Origin: Isoetes taiwanensis
Taxonomy: Eukaryota > Streptophyta > Lycopodiopsida > Isoetales > Isoetaceae
Assembly: GCA_021234155.1 (NCBI GenBank)
Contig: JAJEKV010000030.1
Span: forward strand, 2,441,842 to 2,505,841
DNA length: 64,000 nucleotides
Reading direction: 5' to 3'
Below are positions 43,386-55,015 of the stretch, in pieces. The stretch's first letter is position 1, and every line of letters begins with the position of its first letter. The notes beneath the pieces were generated by a model, which saw only the letters and a program-made list of their open reading frames with translations, was not told the DNA's origin and did no database searches. A program made the translations under genes and the position numbers.

Positions 43386-44085
43386 CTTACGATCCGAGCC
43401 ATTAGATCGGAATTCTCGAATGGACGAGCATGCATCTTTCCCAAGCATGCATGCATTGCATGCATTTCTGAGGCTCTAGTTCGTTTGGGAATTGCTATTT
43501 CTTGCAAGTTCTTCATCGACTTCTCATCGGCGTTTTCTCCTCTCTCAGCAGTTCCCTTGACTCTCTTTCTTTGATACCAGGCAGGGGAGGGGCTTCTCCC
43601 AGCTTTGTTTGCCAATTTGGCGTCTCTTTCCATGTTGTGATATGTTCTTCCGATCTTGCCCCCTTTTTGGCCATCTTTCAACCTTTGACCACGATCCCGT
43701 TTTGATAAGGAAGTTCTCTTTTTGTCGGGAGCTTTTGCCTGTTTTCATGCAAGCCATTATTCGAGAGTGCCATCGATCCGAGCCATCGGATTGGAATTCT
43801 CGAATGGGCGAGCATGCATCTCTCCCATGCACGCATGCATTTCTGAGGCTCTAGTTCGTTTGAGGATCGCTATTTCTTGCAAGTTCTTCATCGACTTCTC
43901 ATCGGAGTTTTCTCCTCTCTCAGCAGTTCCCTTGACTCCCATCCGCTCTCCCTTTATGTGTATATTACTATAAATGTTGTTTTTTGTCGTCTGGCACGCG
44001 TGACCAGCCCCTCGCTCTTTCGAGGTCTAAATATTATTTTTGTCGCGTAGTATGTGTGACCAACCCCTCGCTTTTCGAGGTTTTT
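42933..44085 (+). other. Hairpin modules H1-H4 (structured, T-run after the stem)
   Basis: Four plus-strand copies of a 45-nt module, GTCGNNTGGCA-GCGTGA-CAGCCCCTC plus a small loop plus GAGG, then T-rich sequence. Stems read CCTCT/AGAGG (42957), CCTC/GAGG (43011), CCTCG/CGAGG (44009) and CCTCG/CGAGG (44065). Two further copies on the minus strand (47581-47690) read CCTCC/GGAGG and CCTCT/AGAGG. The fifth pair changes T-A, G-C, C-G together. A hairpin followed by a T-run resembles an RNA 3' end, but function is unknown. Confidence 0.6.
43151..43234 (+). other. Stem-loop S, copy A
   Basis: Outer pairing TGCCGA/TCGGCA, 2-nt internal loop, then the perfect 9-bp stem GCTTATCAC/GTGATAAGC. It encloses an inner GTTTTTC-CTT-GAAAAC hairpin and the conserved single-stranded GAAAGGGC and TTTTTAATCCC. 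See copies B, C and D. Confidence 0.65.
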
Positions 44086-44440
44086 CTCTATTGGTTTTTT
44101 GTTGGTGATGTGCAGGTCCAGGGATAATGCGCGATTTCGGTTTTTTTTGTGGGAACATGTAGCAGCCTTGCGTTGCCCAAGCTCCTTGCGGAGATTTTAT
44201 CGCTAGGGTTTTCCTTCGAAAACCCAAAAGGGCATGGCTTTTTAATCTCGGCGATAAACTCTCGGTAGGTACACTAGCCAACATCTGTAGCACACAATTT
44301 TATTTGGGGTCTAGGTGTTATAACTGGATATTCCCTATGTTTTTCATTTTTTGGGTAGCCTGCGATGTGCAGCTACTCACTCTGTACCATTGTAGAAAAA
44401 ATGCTGAGATGAATGAAAAGCCTAGCTAGCATGCGAGCCC
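43386..44440 (+). mobile_element. T-rich element family, copy with internal duplication (unit 2)
   Basis: Same order as unit 1, but the 5' module occurs twice (43387-43575 and about 43760-43940, each with GATCCGAGCCAT and GCTCTAGTTCGTTTG). Hairpins H follow at 43985-44027 and 44041-44085, then S at 44184-44269 and the terminus TGCTGAGATGAATGAAAAGCC at 44411-44431. The next 30 bp lead tail-to-tail into the inverted unit 3. Non-coding. Confidence 0.65.
44184..44269 (+). other. Stem-loop S, copy B
   Basis: Stem TTTATCGC/GCGATAAA (8 bp), where copy A has an A-T pair and this copy a G-C pair at the same position. The inner hairpin GGGTTTTC-CTTC-GAAAACCC is perfect (8 bp). Conserved AAAAGGGC and TTTTTAATCTC follow. 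Confidence 0.65.
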
Positions 44441-44717
44441 CATGATAGATAGGCTTCTCATTCATCTCAGCAGATTTTCAACAATAGTGGATAGTGGGTA
44501 GTCGCACACATGCGAACTACCCACGAAGAAAAATAAAGGGAATGTTCAATTATACAACTTGGACCCCAGAAAATACAATGCTAATAGATATTTGGTTTGT
44601 GTACCTGCCGAAAGCGTATCACCGGGATTAAAAGAAACTCCGCCCTTTCTGGTTTTCAAGGAAAAACCCTAGTGATAAACCTTTGGCAAGGGGCTTGGAC
44701 AAATATAAGGCTGAATA
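44441..44717 (-). mobile_element. T-rich family, 3' part of unit 3 (split copy)
   Basis: Minus-strand 3' portion: TCAGCC...TTTGTCCAAGCCCC, stem-loop S (copy C), then ATCTGCTGAGATGAATGAGA at the terminus. Its 5' part is found at 47490-48250. The two together equal one whole unit interrupted at 44718. Confidence 0.6.
44604..44691 (-). other. Stem-loop S, copy C
   Basis: On the minus strand: stem TATCAC/GTGATA (6 bp, one mismatch then weak pairs), outer AAAG/CTTT and TGCC/GGCA pairs, inner GGTTTTTC-CTT-GAAAACC, conserved GAAAGGGC and TTTTAATCCC. Confidence 0.6.
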
Positions 44718-47489
44718 TACATGATCAGGATAGTTGTAATGGATTCAATAAGTGCTTAGATCTGTGATCGACCCATGAGGACATGGGTTAATTTTTAGAA
44801 GGGGAGATTGTAACGGACCTGGCCACTTAATGATGAAGTATACGCATTTGTGTATGGTACGTATATGAGTTGTAGATGTACCTGTGGCATGCATGCAGCA
44901 TGGGCTCATGTAAACAAAGGGTTTACAAAAAAGGCAATATTGGGAAAAGGGCTTTTGGTGGTACGTGAAGCTCTTTGCAACAGAAGGCTACATCAAAGCA
45001 GAGAAGCAGTGGAGCTTATCGAAGTTGGAGACGGAGAACGGAACTGCACCAAATCCTCTCTTATCAGGTGGGGTTTTCACGGATTCAAGTGAGTTATAAG
45101 CTGCTATGAATCATTAGATGCATGCTTTGGGTAATGATTCCCTGTGTAATAGTTATAGTGAGAGCTGTTGATGCTTTGGTAGAGCAAGTTTTGCTGCATG
45201 AATAGTAGAATTAATTGAAAAATGGGCTACATCAACGGCTTAACCTGCAGCAGAATTGCCACAGTCTGATGCTAAGCTTATGGAAGTTTCTCAGAAGGAC
45301 CAAGAACAGATGGATTTGGCTTGCTAAGAAGTCGAATTGAAGGAATCAAGGGCTGATTTGATAAAATCAGAGGTCGGCATGGTCATTCCATAATACATAA
45401 AGGTGACCCAACTGCCTTAGATCAGACCCAAATTCATGGCAGAGGTCGAAATTGCATGATAGAGGCAGATTTGGGCCTCAGAAGGGCCGATTTACCCCAG
45501 ACATAGTGAATCAGGGACTGGTTGGATTTTTTACATCGATTGAGGAGCTTTCCAAGTGCTGAGATTGAATGAGAAGAGGCTTAGATTCAGTAGGAAACAG
45601 GTCGAAATTGGTGCTAAAGGGTAATTTGAGCTGGAATCAATGATTTCATGGATGAATTGGAGCTATCAGGATGGGTCAGGAATCAAGTGGAAGAGGCCGA
45701 AACTGCTCCTAAAGAGTGAGCTGGGGAATTTACATGCCGATTTGGGCATGGTGCAGGCCGATTTGGCTGTGGGTCACCTGTATCAGGAGAATGGATGCCA
45801 AGAAAATGATCCCAAGGCAGACTACGTGCCCTTTGTTCGCTTCCTGTAGCTTTTTGGAGTTCCTCTTTGCTTTGTTGTTTATATTTGGAATTGATAATTT
45901 GTTGCTTGTTAACCAAATGTTATTTTTAAGATACATAAAGATAAGATAAGAAAGGGAACATGAAAGTATAAGGTGTTGGGATCTAGCAGGCCATCCACTG
46001 AGTAAATAAGGCAAGCTTGGGTAAAACAAAGGGACGAAAATATATTGCTTCTGAATTTACGTAATAAGGAATAACATGTCATTTAAGACTAATAAGTCTA
46101 GAACTCTTGAAAATTGGTCATTTTTTGCTCTTGATGGTGAAGGCTAGCCTAGAGGTCAGTTGGCAGAAGTTATATGCAGTTACGGTCATAAGACCCTGTG
46201 GATTTTTAAGTTGGAAGTGCGGGTTTTTGAGTTTTTACATTAAGATGCACTAATAAATCCTTAGCTATGGAAAAGTAGGTTTTTAATGTTTTAATGCAAA
46301 TATTAAAAACCTTAGCTAATAATTTAAAGAAAGAAAGCAATGTTGGAACTTTGGAGACCTAGAGAAGTTGGGCCGAGAGAGTAATATGAGGTATATGGAG
46401 TGTCCAGATGAGGCTATGGCATGGAGCACTATTAGTCTAAGTGTATACCTGTAAGTTTCTAAGTTGTTGCAATATTTTAACAAAGGTATCATAGGTAATG
46501 GATTATCCTCATGGGAGAATGGTTCTGAGGTAAGTTTGCATAGTTTGGAATGTTGTTTTTCCTTGTTCAGTGAAGTATATAGGTATGGGAGCTACATCAA
46601 TGATAGTTAGGCTTGTGACTTCCTCAACATGTTTGGATCAGTAAGTTAGCTACTTCAACATGGGTAAGTTGTATGGGCAACATCGGCAAGAGTATAATCT
46701 AGGCACATGTATAGAGAATATTCTGATGAACTTCACATGCCTTGGTCTTTGCATTGTTCCACGGTTGTCTTGGTATTTGATTATGTCAATTGGATCCTCC
46801 GGGGTCGGGCTTCTAGGTTCGGTGGCCTAGGTTGTTCCGGCATTACTCATGTCATCTGTGATTCTCTGTCATATGTTCTTATGCTTTGTGACACCGGGCG
46901 TGGCATCCGGTGGAAGGGGATGCACATCAACTCTTGTGAACTCCATGGTAGAGGTCCTCCAGCGCCAGACGTGGGCTGGGAAGGGTATGCGCATACGAGG
47001 TTCACCCCACCAACTCCGCCAACGGGGCTCGGAATGTGAGCTGGCCGGGCATTTCTCTGCTAACAGGGCCTGCATGTAGGCTGGCTGAGCTTTCCATTGT
47101 CCCGGAGCTATGTGTCATGATGGTTTGGTATTTTGACTATGTCTTTGCTTCTGATGTTCATGTTGATATTTCCTTGGATTATGTTGTCATTGTCTTAGCA
47201 CTGTACTCACGTAGGATCTTCCGTCTGTGTTTGTGCTTATCCAAGATTTGCAGAGTATTTCCATGCATGCAGTGGCAGCCAGGGATCCCCACTTAGTCAC
47301 GAGGACTAACCCCAGTGAGTGCATGTGCAGTGAATAAGCAAGGGATGACAGCGGTGCAGCTGAGGATCATGGTTGAGCGAAGCTCCTGGGTTGAATTGTT
47401 CACAACTAGATGTTATATCTGTTGAGAATATGGATTCTTTGGATGTTAATGTTGTATGATTATATTGAGATCATAAGTATTTTGCTTAT
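44718..47489. mobile_element. Insert of about 2.8 kb splitting unit 3; holds a gypsy-like polypurine tract and LTR start
   Basis: The T-rich copy breaks at 44717 and resumes at 47490 with little loss, so the 2.77 kb between is an insertion. On the plus strand TTTTTAGAAGGGGAGAT at 44797-44813 followed by TGTAACGGACCTGGCC looks like a polypurine tract plus LTR start of a Ty3/gypsy element. A possible LTR end is TTGTTCACA at about 47404. The middle has a GC-rich stretch (46790-47100) with protein-like but unrecognised frames. No pol gene is present. Boundaries and class are tentative. Confidence 0.4.
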
Positions 47490-48250
47490 TGCTCCCAAAA
47501 GACCCACAAATAGAGAAGTCAAAGCTACTGCTGCTTGTCAACCTGTACTTGCACATCATCAACACTAAAACTAATGTATAAAAAAAAAAACCCTCCCAAA
47601 GTGGAGGGGCTGATCACGCGTGCCACGCGACAACAAAAAAAAGACCTCTTTAAATAGAGGGGCTGATCACGCGTGCTAGGCGGCAAAAATACATTAAACA
47701 ATTAAGGCGGGGGAAGGGCGTCAAAGAATAGAGAATAAAAATGCTTGAGAGAGAAGAGGAAGCGCCAATGAGACGGTGATGAAAAACCTCGTTTAATATA
47801 GCGATCTCCCAACTAGAGAAAGCATGCAATGCATGCATGTGAGACATGCATGCTCGCCCTCTCTAGAATCTCGATCCGAGATCTCGGATCAATGGGATTC
47901 TAGAATGGGGTTCGCATGAAAACGACAAAAACCTCCCGAATAGAAGAGAACTTCCTTATCAAAACGGGATTGAGGGCGAAGGTCAAAGGATTATGGCCAA
48001 AGAAGAGGCAAGGCCGAGAAAGGACATGCCACAACATGAAAGAAATGCCAAATTGGTCAATCCAAGCAGGGAGAAGCCCCTCCCTGCATGGTTTGAAAGA
48101 ATAGAGAATAAGAGAAAGTGCCGATGAGACGGTGATGAAGAACTTCGTCTAATATAGTGATCTCCCAACCAGAAAAAGCATGCAATGCATGCATGCGAGA
48201 CATGCATGCTCACCCTCTCTAGAATCTCGATCCGAGCCCTCGGATCGATG
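47490..48250 (-). mobile_element. T-rich family, 5' part of unit 3 plus a further 5' module
   Basis: Sense is the minus strand. A 5' dyad at 48223-48247 (GATCCGA-gggc-TCGGATC type), a body, a second dyad at 47866-47890 where GATCCGAGATCTCGGATC is a full palindrome embedded in TCTAGAATC...GATTCTAGA arms, then hairpins H at 47641-47690 and 47581-47635. The latter include CGCGTG-g-CACGCG and long T-runs. It breaks at 47490 within the GACTTCTC...GGGAGC segment. Confidence 0.6.
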
Positions 48251-48990
48251 GGGTATGAGAAACTGGTGAAGACTCCTGCAATAAAAAGCAAATCCAGTGG
48301 TCCAAGACTGCATGCAATCCATACATGAATGCTCGTCCTCTCCAGAATATTGATCCAATAGTATAGATCAATTCCATGAAGTGGTGACTTGGAGAGGTCC
48401 AAGGAAGAACAATCCCTTATTGATGTTAGGCAGGAGATTAATGTTTGTAACATTTTTTGTTGTTGAAGTTATAGAGAAATCACCAGCAACGACTACAAGA
48501 ATTTTAATTTCGTTATTTCAAAGAGGATGGAAAATGAGGATGTCCGTAAAAAATTGTTTGGAGGTGCCTACCGATGGTCCACGCACGAGAAAAATGGCTC
48601 AAAGGAGGACTTTCACTGCTCAGATCCGAGCAAGCAATGTAGAAAAGAATGCACCTCAGCCTTTACATGCATTGATGTTTTCTACTTCGGACAAGATGGA
48701 GCAAATAAGTGGCGAAGAAAATAAGTAGTGCCTATTCTTGAATGTGAGTCTCTTGAACTATTGAGCAAGACTGTTGAGGAAGGATGCCCATGCTTCATAG
48801 ATTGAAAATAAATAATTTCATATACAGGGAGTATTTCACAAGGCCCCCAAAAATTAACAGTTATCAGTTTTTCACAACAATATTTACATGAAACCACCTT
48901 AATTAAGCAATGATAGTTTGTGGGTTAATATGTTGATTAATCATGAACAGTTATCTAATGTGGTTTTTATTTATGATGTATTCTGGGAAA
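48251..48990. other. Variant module copy, then unassigned sequence
   Basis: 48251-48385 repeats 42322-42475. From 48386 to 48990 there is no recognised gene. Two overlapping plus-strand frames at 48381-48728 are protein-like but match nothing I know. Confidence 0.4.
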
Positions 48991-49150
48991 GGACTCGCGA
49001 GAGACACAAAACCGGCCGATATAGATAGGCTTGTCATTCATCACAGCAGCAGTATACAATGTGTAAGAAGAGAGAGGGGTAGCCGAACATAGGAACAATA
49101 TCGGACTACCCCAAAAAAGAAAATGTGCTAAGGCATTATAAGAGGGCAAT

Positions 49151-49227
49151 GTCGACAAGTTCTCATCGGGATAAAAAACCCCGCCCTTTCGGGTTTTCGA
49201 GGAAAACCCTAATGAGAAATGGTCGCC
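49151..49227 (-). other. Stem-loop S, copy D
   Basis: On the minus strand: stem TTCTCAT/ATGAGAA (7 bp), outer CGAC/GTCG, inner hairpin GGGTTTTC-CTC-GAAAACCC (8 bp), conserved GAAAGGGC and TTTTTTATCCC. Relative to copy A two stem positions have changed on both sides (A-T to C-G and C-G to T-A). Confidence 0.65.
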
Positions 49228-49527
49228 ACCAACCTCGAATGTGTTGCCTAGAGAACGAGAAACGGACGACGGCAAAGGCAAGCCGAAAAGCACGACCCCA
49301 AACAACCGCGAAAAAACTCCATGTAAACAACGAGGATGACGAACGAAACCGCCAGGACCCCAAAAGCCGGTGGAAGAGAGTTTAAATCCACGCAATACCA
49401 AAAACTCAAAAAACACCGTAAAAGAGTTAGAAGAAAAAGCTCAGCTATAAAAAGAATCAAGATCAAGAAAGCCTAAGATATAAGGCATAAAATAGACAAA
49501 ACAGAAAAAGAGCATAACAAAAAAAGA

Positions 49528-49700
49528 TAAGCGTCACCGATAAGGTGAAAAAGCATCACCCGGCCGGGTGGAAAATATGATATATAAAGATGCATCACCC
49601 TCAAGGTGGAAATAAAACAGACATCACTTCCGCAGCGGAGAAAAACAGAAAAATGCCAAAGGAAAACAGCAACAAGGAAAAAAGCCGACACCTGTGGTGA
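49528..49700. repeat. Run of five small hairpins in the 6-kb element
   Basis: CACC-gataa-GGTG, CACCCGGCCGGGTG, CACC-ctcaa-GGTG, TCCG-cag-CGGA and CACC-tgt-GGTG, each followed by 3 to 5 A. The stems use different sequences but the same layout, spaced 25-70 bp. Confidence 0.6.
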
Positions 49701-52289
49701 AAAACAAAACAAAAGGGCAAGTACCAATAATACAAATGAAAGACGCATTGACACCACCAGCAAATAGTATGAAGGGAGGAAGCCATTTATTAAATCCAAG
49801 AAAATGCTGCCAGGAGAAGACGCCGATAACCGCCCGAGAACTAATAGTTTATAGGGGCTGGTCTTTGAATAAGCGATCAGATGAACGGTCGATGGGATCT
49901 GAAAAGGACCATGAACCTAAAACAGCCCGACTACCAAAGGACTTTGTAACTTAAACCGGAGCTCGCGGCTTATCAGCGGAGTGTTATTGGTCGCGAAAAG
50001 CATAAGTGAGAAGAAGAGCGCCATGACGGTGAGTCGCCGCGCATCATATGCGAACTCCCGGCGGCGGTATGAAACCCTATGACGACCAGACAATTTCACT
50101 CGCTCGGGATAGATTGGCGGAAATGTAAAGAACTGTCCGCTAACCGTCGGATAGAATAAGAAGCAGAAAGGAGAGGAGAGCGACGCCACTCGGATGGAAG
50201 AGATCAACGAAGATCGCTCCGGTAAAAATCGAACCAGAATCGCAGTAACAAGGAACATCGCCAAAATAGCGAACTCAAAAAATCAACCATGAACAGTTCG
50301 ATCCGCCAGAATCGTCCGGCGATCCATCCGGCGCAAATCCTCGTCAAAATTAAGAACCAAAGATGCTAATATGAAAGATGCGTCGACATAATTTCTCGAA
50401 AGCAGAAATGGCAATAACAGACAAATCATCTGAAAAGGATCAGATCAATCACTTTTGAACTCATCGACAAGATCTTTTCGGAGATGAGAACTGACCTCTG
50501 AGGCAACCTGCATAAACAAGCTCAGCCCAGTGAGACATAAACAATCATAAAAAAGTGAATCAGGACGAGGAGGAAAAACTAAAACCAAGGTATGAAAAAA
50601 GGGAACTCAGGGGGGTGAACAAAAAGCGAAAATGCATCTGTAACAAAAATATGTTAAGTCATTCTTAAGATTGACAAGCAAAGGCATAAAAGAACTACAT
50701 GTTGGGCAATAAAGGTTAGCAAGAAAGATGTGAAGACCACGGAGTGTAAATCTGGCTTTGTAAACCACAGCAGTACATGGTGCAAAACAGGGGAACTAAA
50801 AGAGGTGGAGGGAAAACAAAAATTAATAAGAGGCATGATCATGAAATTAAAAGCATGAGGCCCAGCGATCTGATTGTGCGAAATGGGGAAGAAACAAAAT
50901 GCTTTATTAAAACCCAATGGCCAGGATAAATGAGAACAGCTAAAATCCAGAGATTCAAAGTAGAGCAACAGGGGAGAAAAAAGACGAGTACTAATTAGGT
51001 GGAGAACGTGTAACAAAGGAGATGGGTTAATTACAATTTAGAAGAAAAATAAAGGGTTGGAAAAGGGAGAATGTATATGTGAGAGCTTGGCGAAACAGAA
51101 AACAATTATCGGCGATTGTGAAACGATACAAAAAGTACCTAACTGAAGAATTAAGAGAGTCAGAGGGAAAAGCCAGAAAGAAGAAGCGGGGAGAGGGAAT
51201 TGTGAAAGAAGCAGAAAGAGATGAAGAAAACTATCTGACGATTCTGGCGCGATACAAGCAACAGGACTCCTCAGAAGAAAAGTAAACTAGAGGACTCACT
51301 TAAAGTCACCAGAAGTGACGTCATAATATATTGATCGGCTAATAAGAACAAAATTTTATCTCTGATCACTTCAGCTGCTAATATCTACCATCACAGCACG
51401 TATGGACTGAAAAAACTAACCTGCCGAAGCGTATGAATCCGCCAGCAGTGTCCACCAGCAGGCCGCGCCGGCTTCGTGAAAATGTCACTTGTGGAGTCTG
51501 GTCAAAAGAGACCTGGCGGCTCCGAATATCTGATGGAATCAAAAACTGCGTATGAACCGGAAACTGGTGTTAATACCATCGAAATCTGAGAGAAACTTCA
51601 GGCGTAACCGTTCTTAAATATCGCCGTGAATGAACCAGAACAATATGAAGAAGAACTCCTGAAGCAGACGAAGCAGGCATCTTTATCTGGCGCAGAGAAC
51701 CACCAAATCCGAGAATCAGGCGCGGGATATAAGGAGAAAACAGCTCGGGATCACGAGGAACCAAAAGGCGTCTGACAATGAAACGGAAAAGAACCAAGGA
51801 GGTAAAGTCAGGCTGAATTGCCGAATGCTGGGCGAGAAAGCGACCGGCGAAGAGCCGAAGGGCGTTTTGCGAGGGACGCCATCGACTCAATTAAAAAGGA
51901 AGGACATTAAAAACAGAACAAATCAGAAGAAAAGAAAGGCCGCAACAATGAGGAATCGAAGGAATAAGCGGCGGACGGAAGTCCGTGAAACGGCCTTAGG
52001 ACATTGAGCATATGAGAGGGAAAAAAGAAAAAAAACAATCCTTATAAAATAATAATTAACAAAATGCTTCGAAATAATATGACCAAAAGCGACCTATGGA
52101 GCGATAAAATGCATAAACCGAGAGAAAAAGATAATGCAATCGGACATATGTTGCCAAAACAGAAGCAAGCGAGATCAGGGAATGATCAAAATGCCAAAAA
52201 CAAAGGAACCCATGACAACGTACAAAATTAGGTAAACACTAAAAAAACAAAGTATAACCCATCAAATAAAATAACGTGACAAAACCGAA

Positions 52290-53050
52290 ATAGAGATCAA
52301 AATGGCAAATAATATTACAAGCGAGGAAGAAAAGAATCATAACATAAAAGGACAAGAAATAGCCAAATATATCGCACAACCATAGAATAAGAGCGAAAGC
52401 AACAAAAAACCTCGAAAATACAATAGCAAAGAAAGAATCAAACCCGATCCACTTGCATAATAAAAAAAAGAAGAAGAACAAACCCATAATAATTGTTAAA
52501 AATTGGATAAACATGAAAAGGACAAAAGGCAACTCATGAGATAAATGCCAATAAAACGAAACGATGATAAATAAAAAATCACAACATGATATAAAAACAC
52601 AACACCAAACGAAAAAAGGAAAAGAATCCTAGAGATGAAAACACAGTAGCCAGATAAGCGCGCATAATAAAAAAAAAGAAGAAAAACAGACCCATGAAAA
52701 GGACAAAAGGCAACGCGTGAGATAATGCCAATAAAACATAAAACCATGATGGGCGTAAAAATCACAACATGATATAAACAACAACACCAAACGAAAAGAG
52801 GTAAAAGAATCCACAGAGATGAATTAACACAGCTTAACGAATAGGCGACAACCGAGAATAAAAGGAGCCAAAAAATCAAACTCATCATGGGAAAATAGCA
52901 AACCAAACCCATCATGGAAAAGAACGATAAAGCGTGTCTATGCACAAACCGAGATAGATATCAAAAGCACAACATGATATGAAGAGCAAGAGATAGATAC
53001 CAAAATCACAACATGACATTAAGAATAACACAAGCGAGGAAAGGTAAAAG
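52290..53050. repeat. Degenerate tandem repeat, about 181-bp period
   Basis: Clear units start ATGAAAAGGACAAAAGGCAA at 52512 and 52693, each continuing with TGCCAATAAAAC, ATCACAACATGATATAAA and AACACCAAACGAAAA. More decayed pieces occur at 52290 and 53000. Lies inside the 6-kb element. Confidence 0.8.
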
Positions 53051-54859
53051 AATCGTATCATAAAATGAGGCAGTGATGCCGAATATCACCACAACCATAG
53101 AATAAAGCTGAAGCATCGAAAAACCATATAAAACACAAGCAAAAAAGAATCAAACCCACCATGGGAAAATAGTGATAAAGGCGTGTTCTATACCAAGAAA
53201 CCCATAAGCCACTCAAGCGAAAAATAGCAAAGAACATAGGAAAAAGAACTCATAACCAAAAAGCACCCTAATACAACCCCTTAAGTACTCTATCTGGGAG
53301 AAACAACAATAAACAAAGGCAACCCCTCAAACACTTATGAACAAGAATAAAAATCAATTCTTATTAAAGATCCAACAAAACGTGAAAAACATAAGTCACA
53401 TGCGTTATTGCATGTTATTCCCGTGAAGAAAAAAAGGACGGCATGAGGATGCCTAACAAGAGCCGAACAATCCGCGAACAAACCAAAGATATTGGATAAG
53501 TTGGGAGGGCCCGAGGAGGATCTCAAAGTCATAATGAGAAAAATTCGCGGTTCAATGGGATGTAAAGAAAAACCCCATAACAAAAATAATATCGCCAAAA
53601 AGCGAGGCTTTATTGGGGTCGAGCAATTTATACGCCGCGGAATACGACGAAGCGAAGGGTAAAGGAAACAAAAAAAAGCGCCCGGGGAATGCCGAGCCCG
53701 GTCGATGTCGCCCCGTACAACCATAAGGCATTGCTAACCTTGTTGGATGTAATGCATTGAATCTGAAGTATAAAGGTGGTGGAGCGGTCATCGCCATCTC
53801 CAGATAAGCAAAGCGGAGGAGAAAAATCCCGGCGGAGGAAGAATCAAAACGGCTTATCAAAGCGACTCACCAGGCAAAGAGGAAGGAAGCGGACTTTGAA
53901 GGAAAAAATATTAGCGAAACGGTCCGTAATGAAACAGAAGGACAGATGGGTCGCGAGACGCCTCTGGCGAAATTAATGAAAGGCTCTCTGAAAGGCAATA
54001 AATCAGATGTCAGATAAATAAAATCAATGAAGGTCAGCCGAGAATCACAACCTCGAACCATGAATCCATAAAGGATCATCAGGCAGCCAGACAAAGGCCA
54101 GATCGACCAGAAGCGCCTCAACGAACATCCTGAAACCACAATCGATAACAAAGAACAACAGAACCGAGGGAAAATAACCGGATCAAAGAAACCAGCGATA
54201 GGCGAACCGAAGATCGCTCAACAAACTTGGATAATCGCCGGGCGCGACGGAAACAAGCGGCTTAAAAATCTGGAGCAACAAATGGAATCAATCACCTTTG
54301 GGAAAACAAACTCAAAACAGCGGATGGTGAAAATGTTGCTTAAGCCTCAAAAGCCGGAACAAAAAAACGAGATAGAAGAAAAATCAATAAAAAGGGGAAC
54401 GGGGAACATAAAGAATACCGCCGTCCGGCAGCAAACCCCCATCCAAACGAAATCAACAAAACTAATCCATCAAACTCAACCATAAAACAGCAAAAGTGGC
54501 CAAATGTTTGCAACAAATTAAACAACTTTGTGAAACCCGACCACCAAGCAATCCACAATCCACCAGCCGGGCCCGAAACCACAAAACCCATGCGAATACC
54601 TCAGCGATTAAAAGCGAAGAAATCATTATAACCAAACCACATGCATCACAGAAGAAATCCCGAACAAGATTCAAAGGTGATTCAAGGCACAATTCAACAT
54701 CTGGAGACGCAACCGGCAAAAGCTCTTGAGAACAAAGACCAAACCGGAAGATTAATAGCGATCATCGCGAATACGACGAACAAGAGAATCAAGAAAACTA
54801 CAATAGTGAGAGAGAAATTCCTCAGGCAAAGACCTCCACCAAAATACCAACAATGAATT

Positions 54860-55015
54860 CAAACATAACGAGCAAAGAGGGAAGAAAAGTACCTTCAAAG
54901 AAGGATAAGAAAACTTCGCGAAAAGAAAGAATCAGAAAGAAGCGGGGCGTGGAAGCGGGGAAGGCGGGAAGAAGCTCGAGGCGGCTCGATCGTCGAAGAG
55001 CCATGGGAAGCTACG
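54860..55015 (-). other. Possible first exon near the 5' end of the 6-kb element
   Basis: On the minus strand an ATG at about 55004 reads MALRRSSRLELLPAFPAST, PRFFLILSFREVFLSFFEG up to a GAAG|GTACTT donor near 54894. The dense CG and codon-like pattern differs from the T-rich body that follows. If real, the body could be a very long U-rich intron. No second exon was identified. Confidence 0.25.

Noticed and set aside
49528-49700. Bacterial-type intrinsic terminators
   Set aside because: Hairpins are followed by A on the plus strand, and on the minus strand T precedes the stem, so polarity is wrong. The context is a plant nuclear genome.
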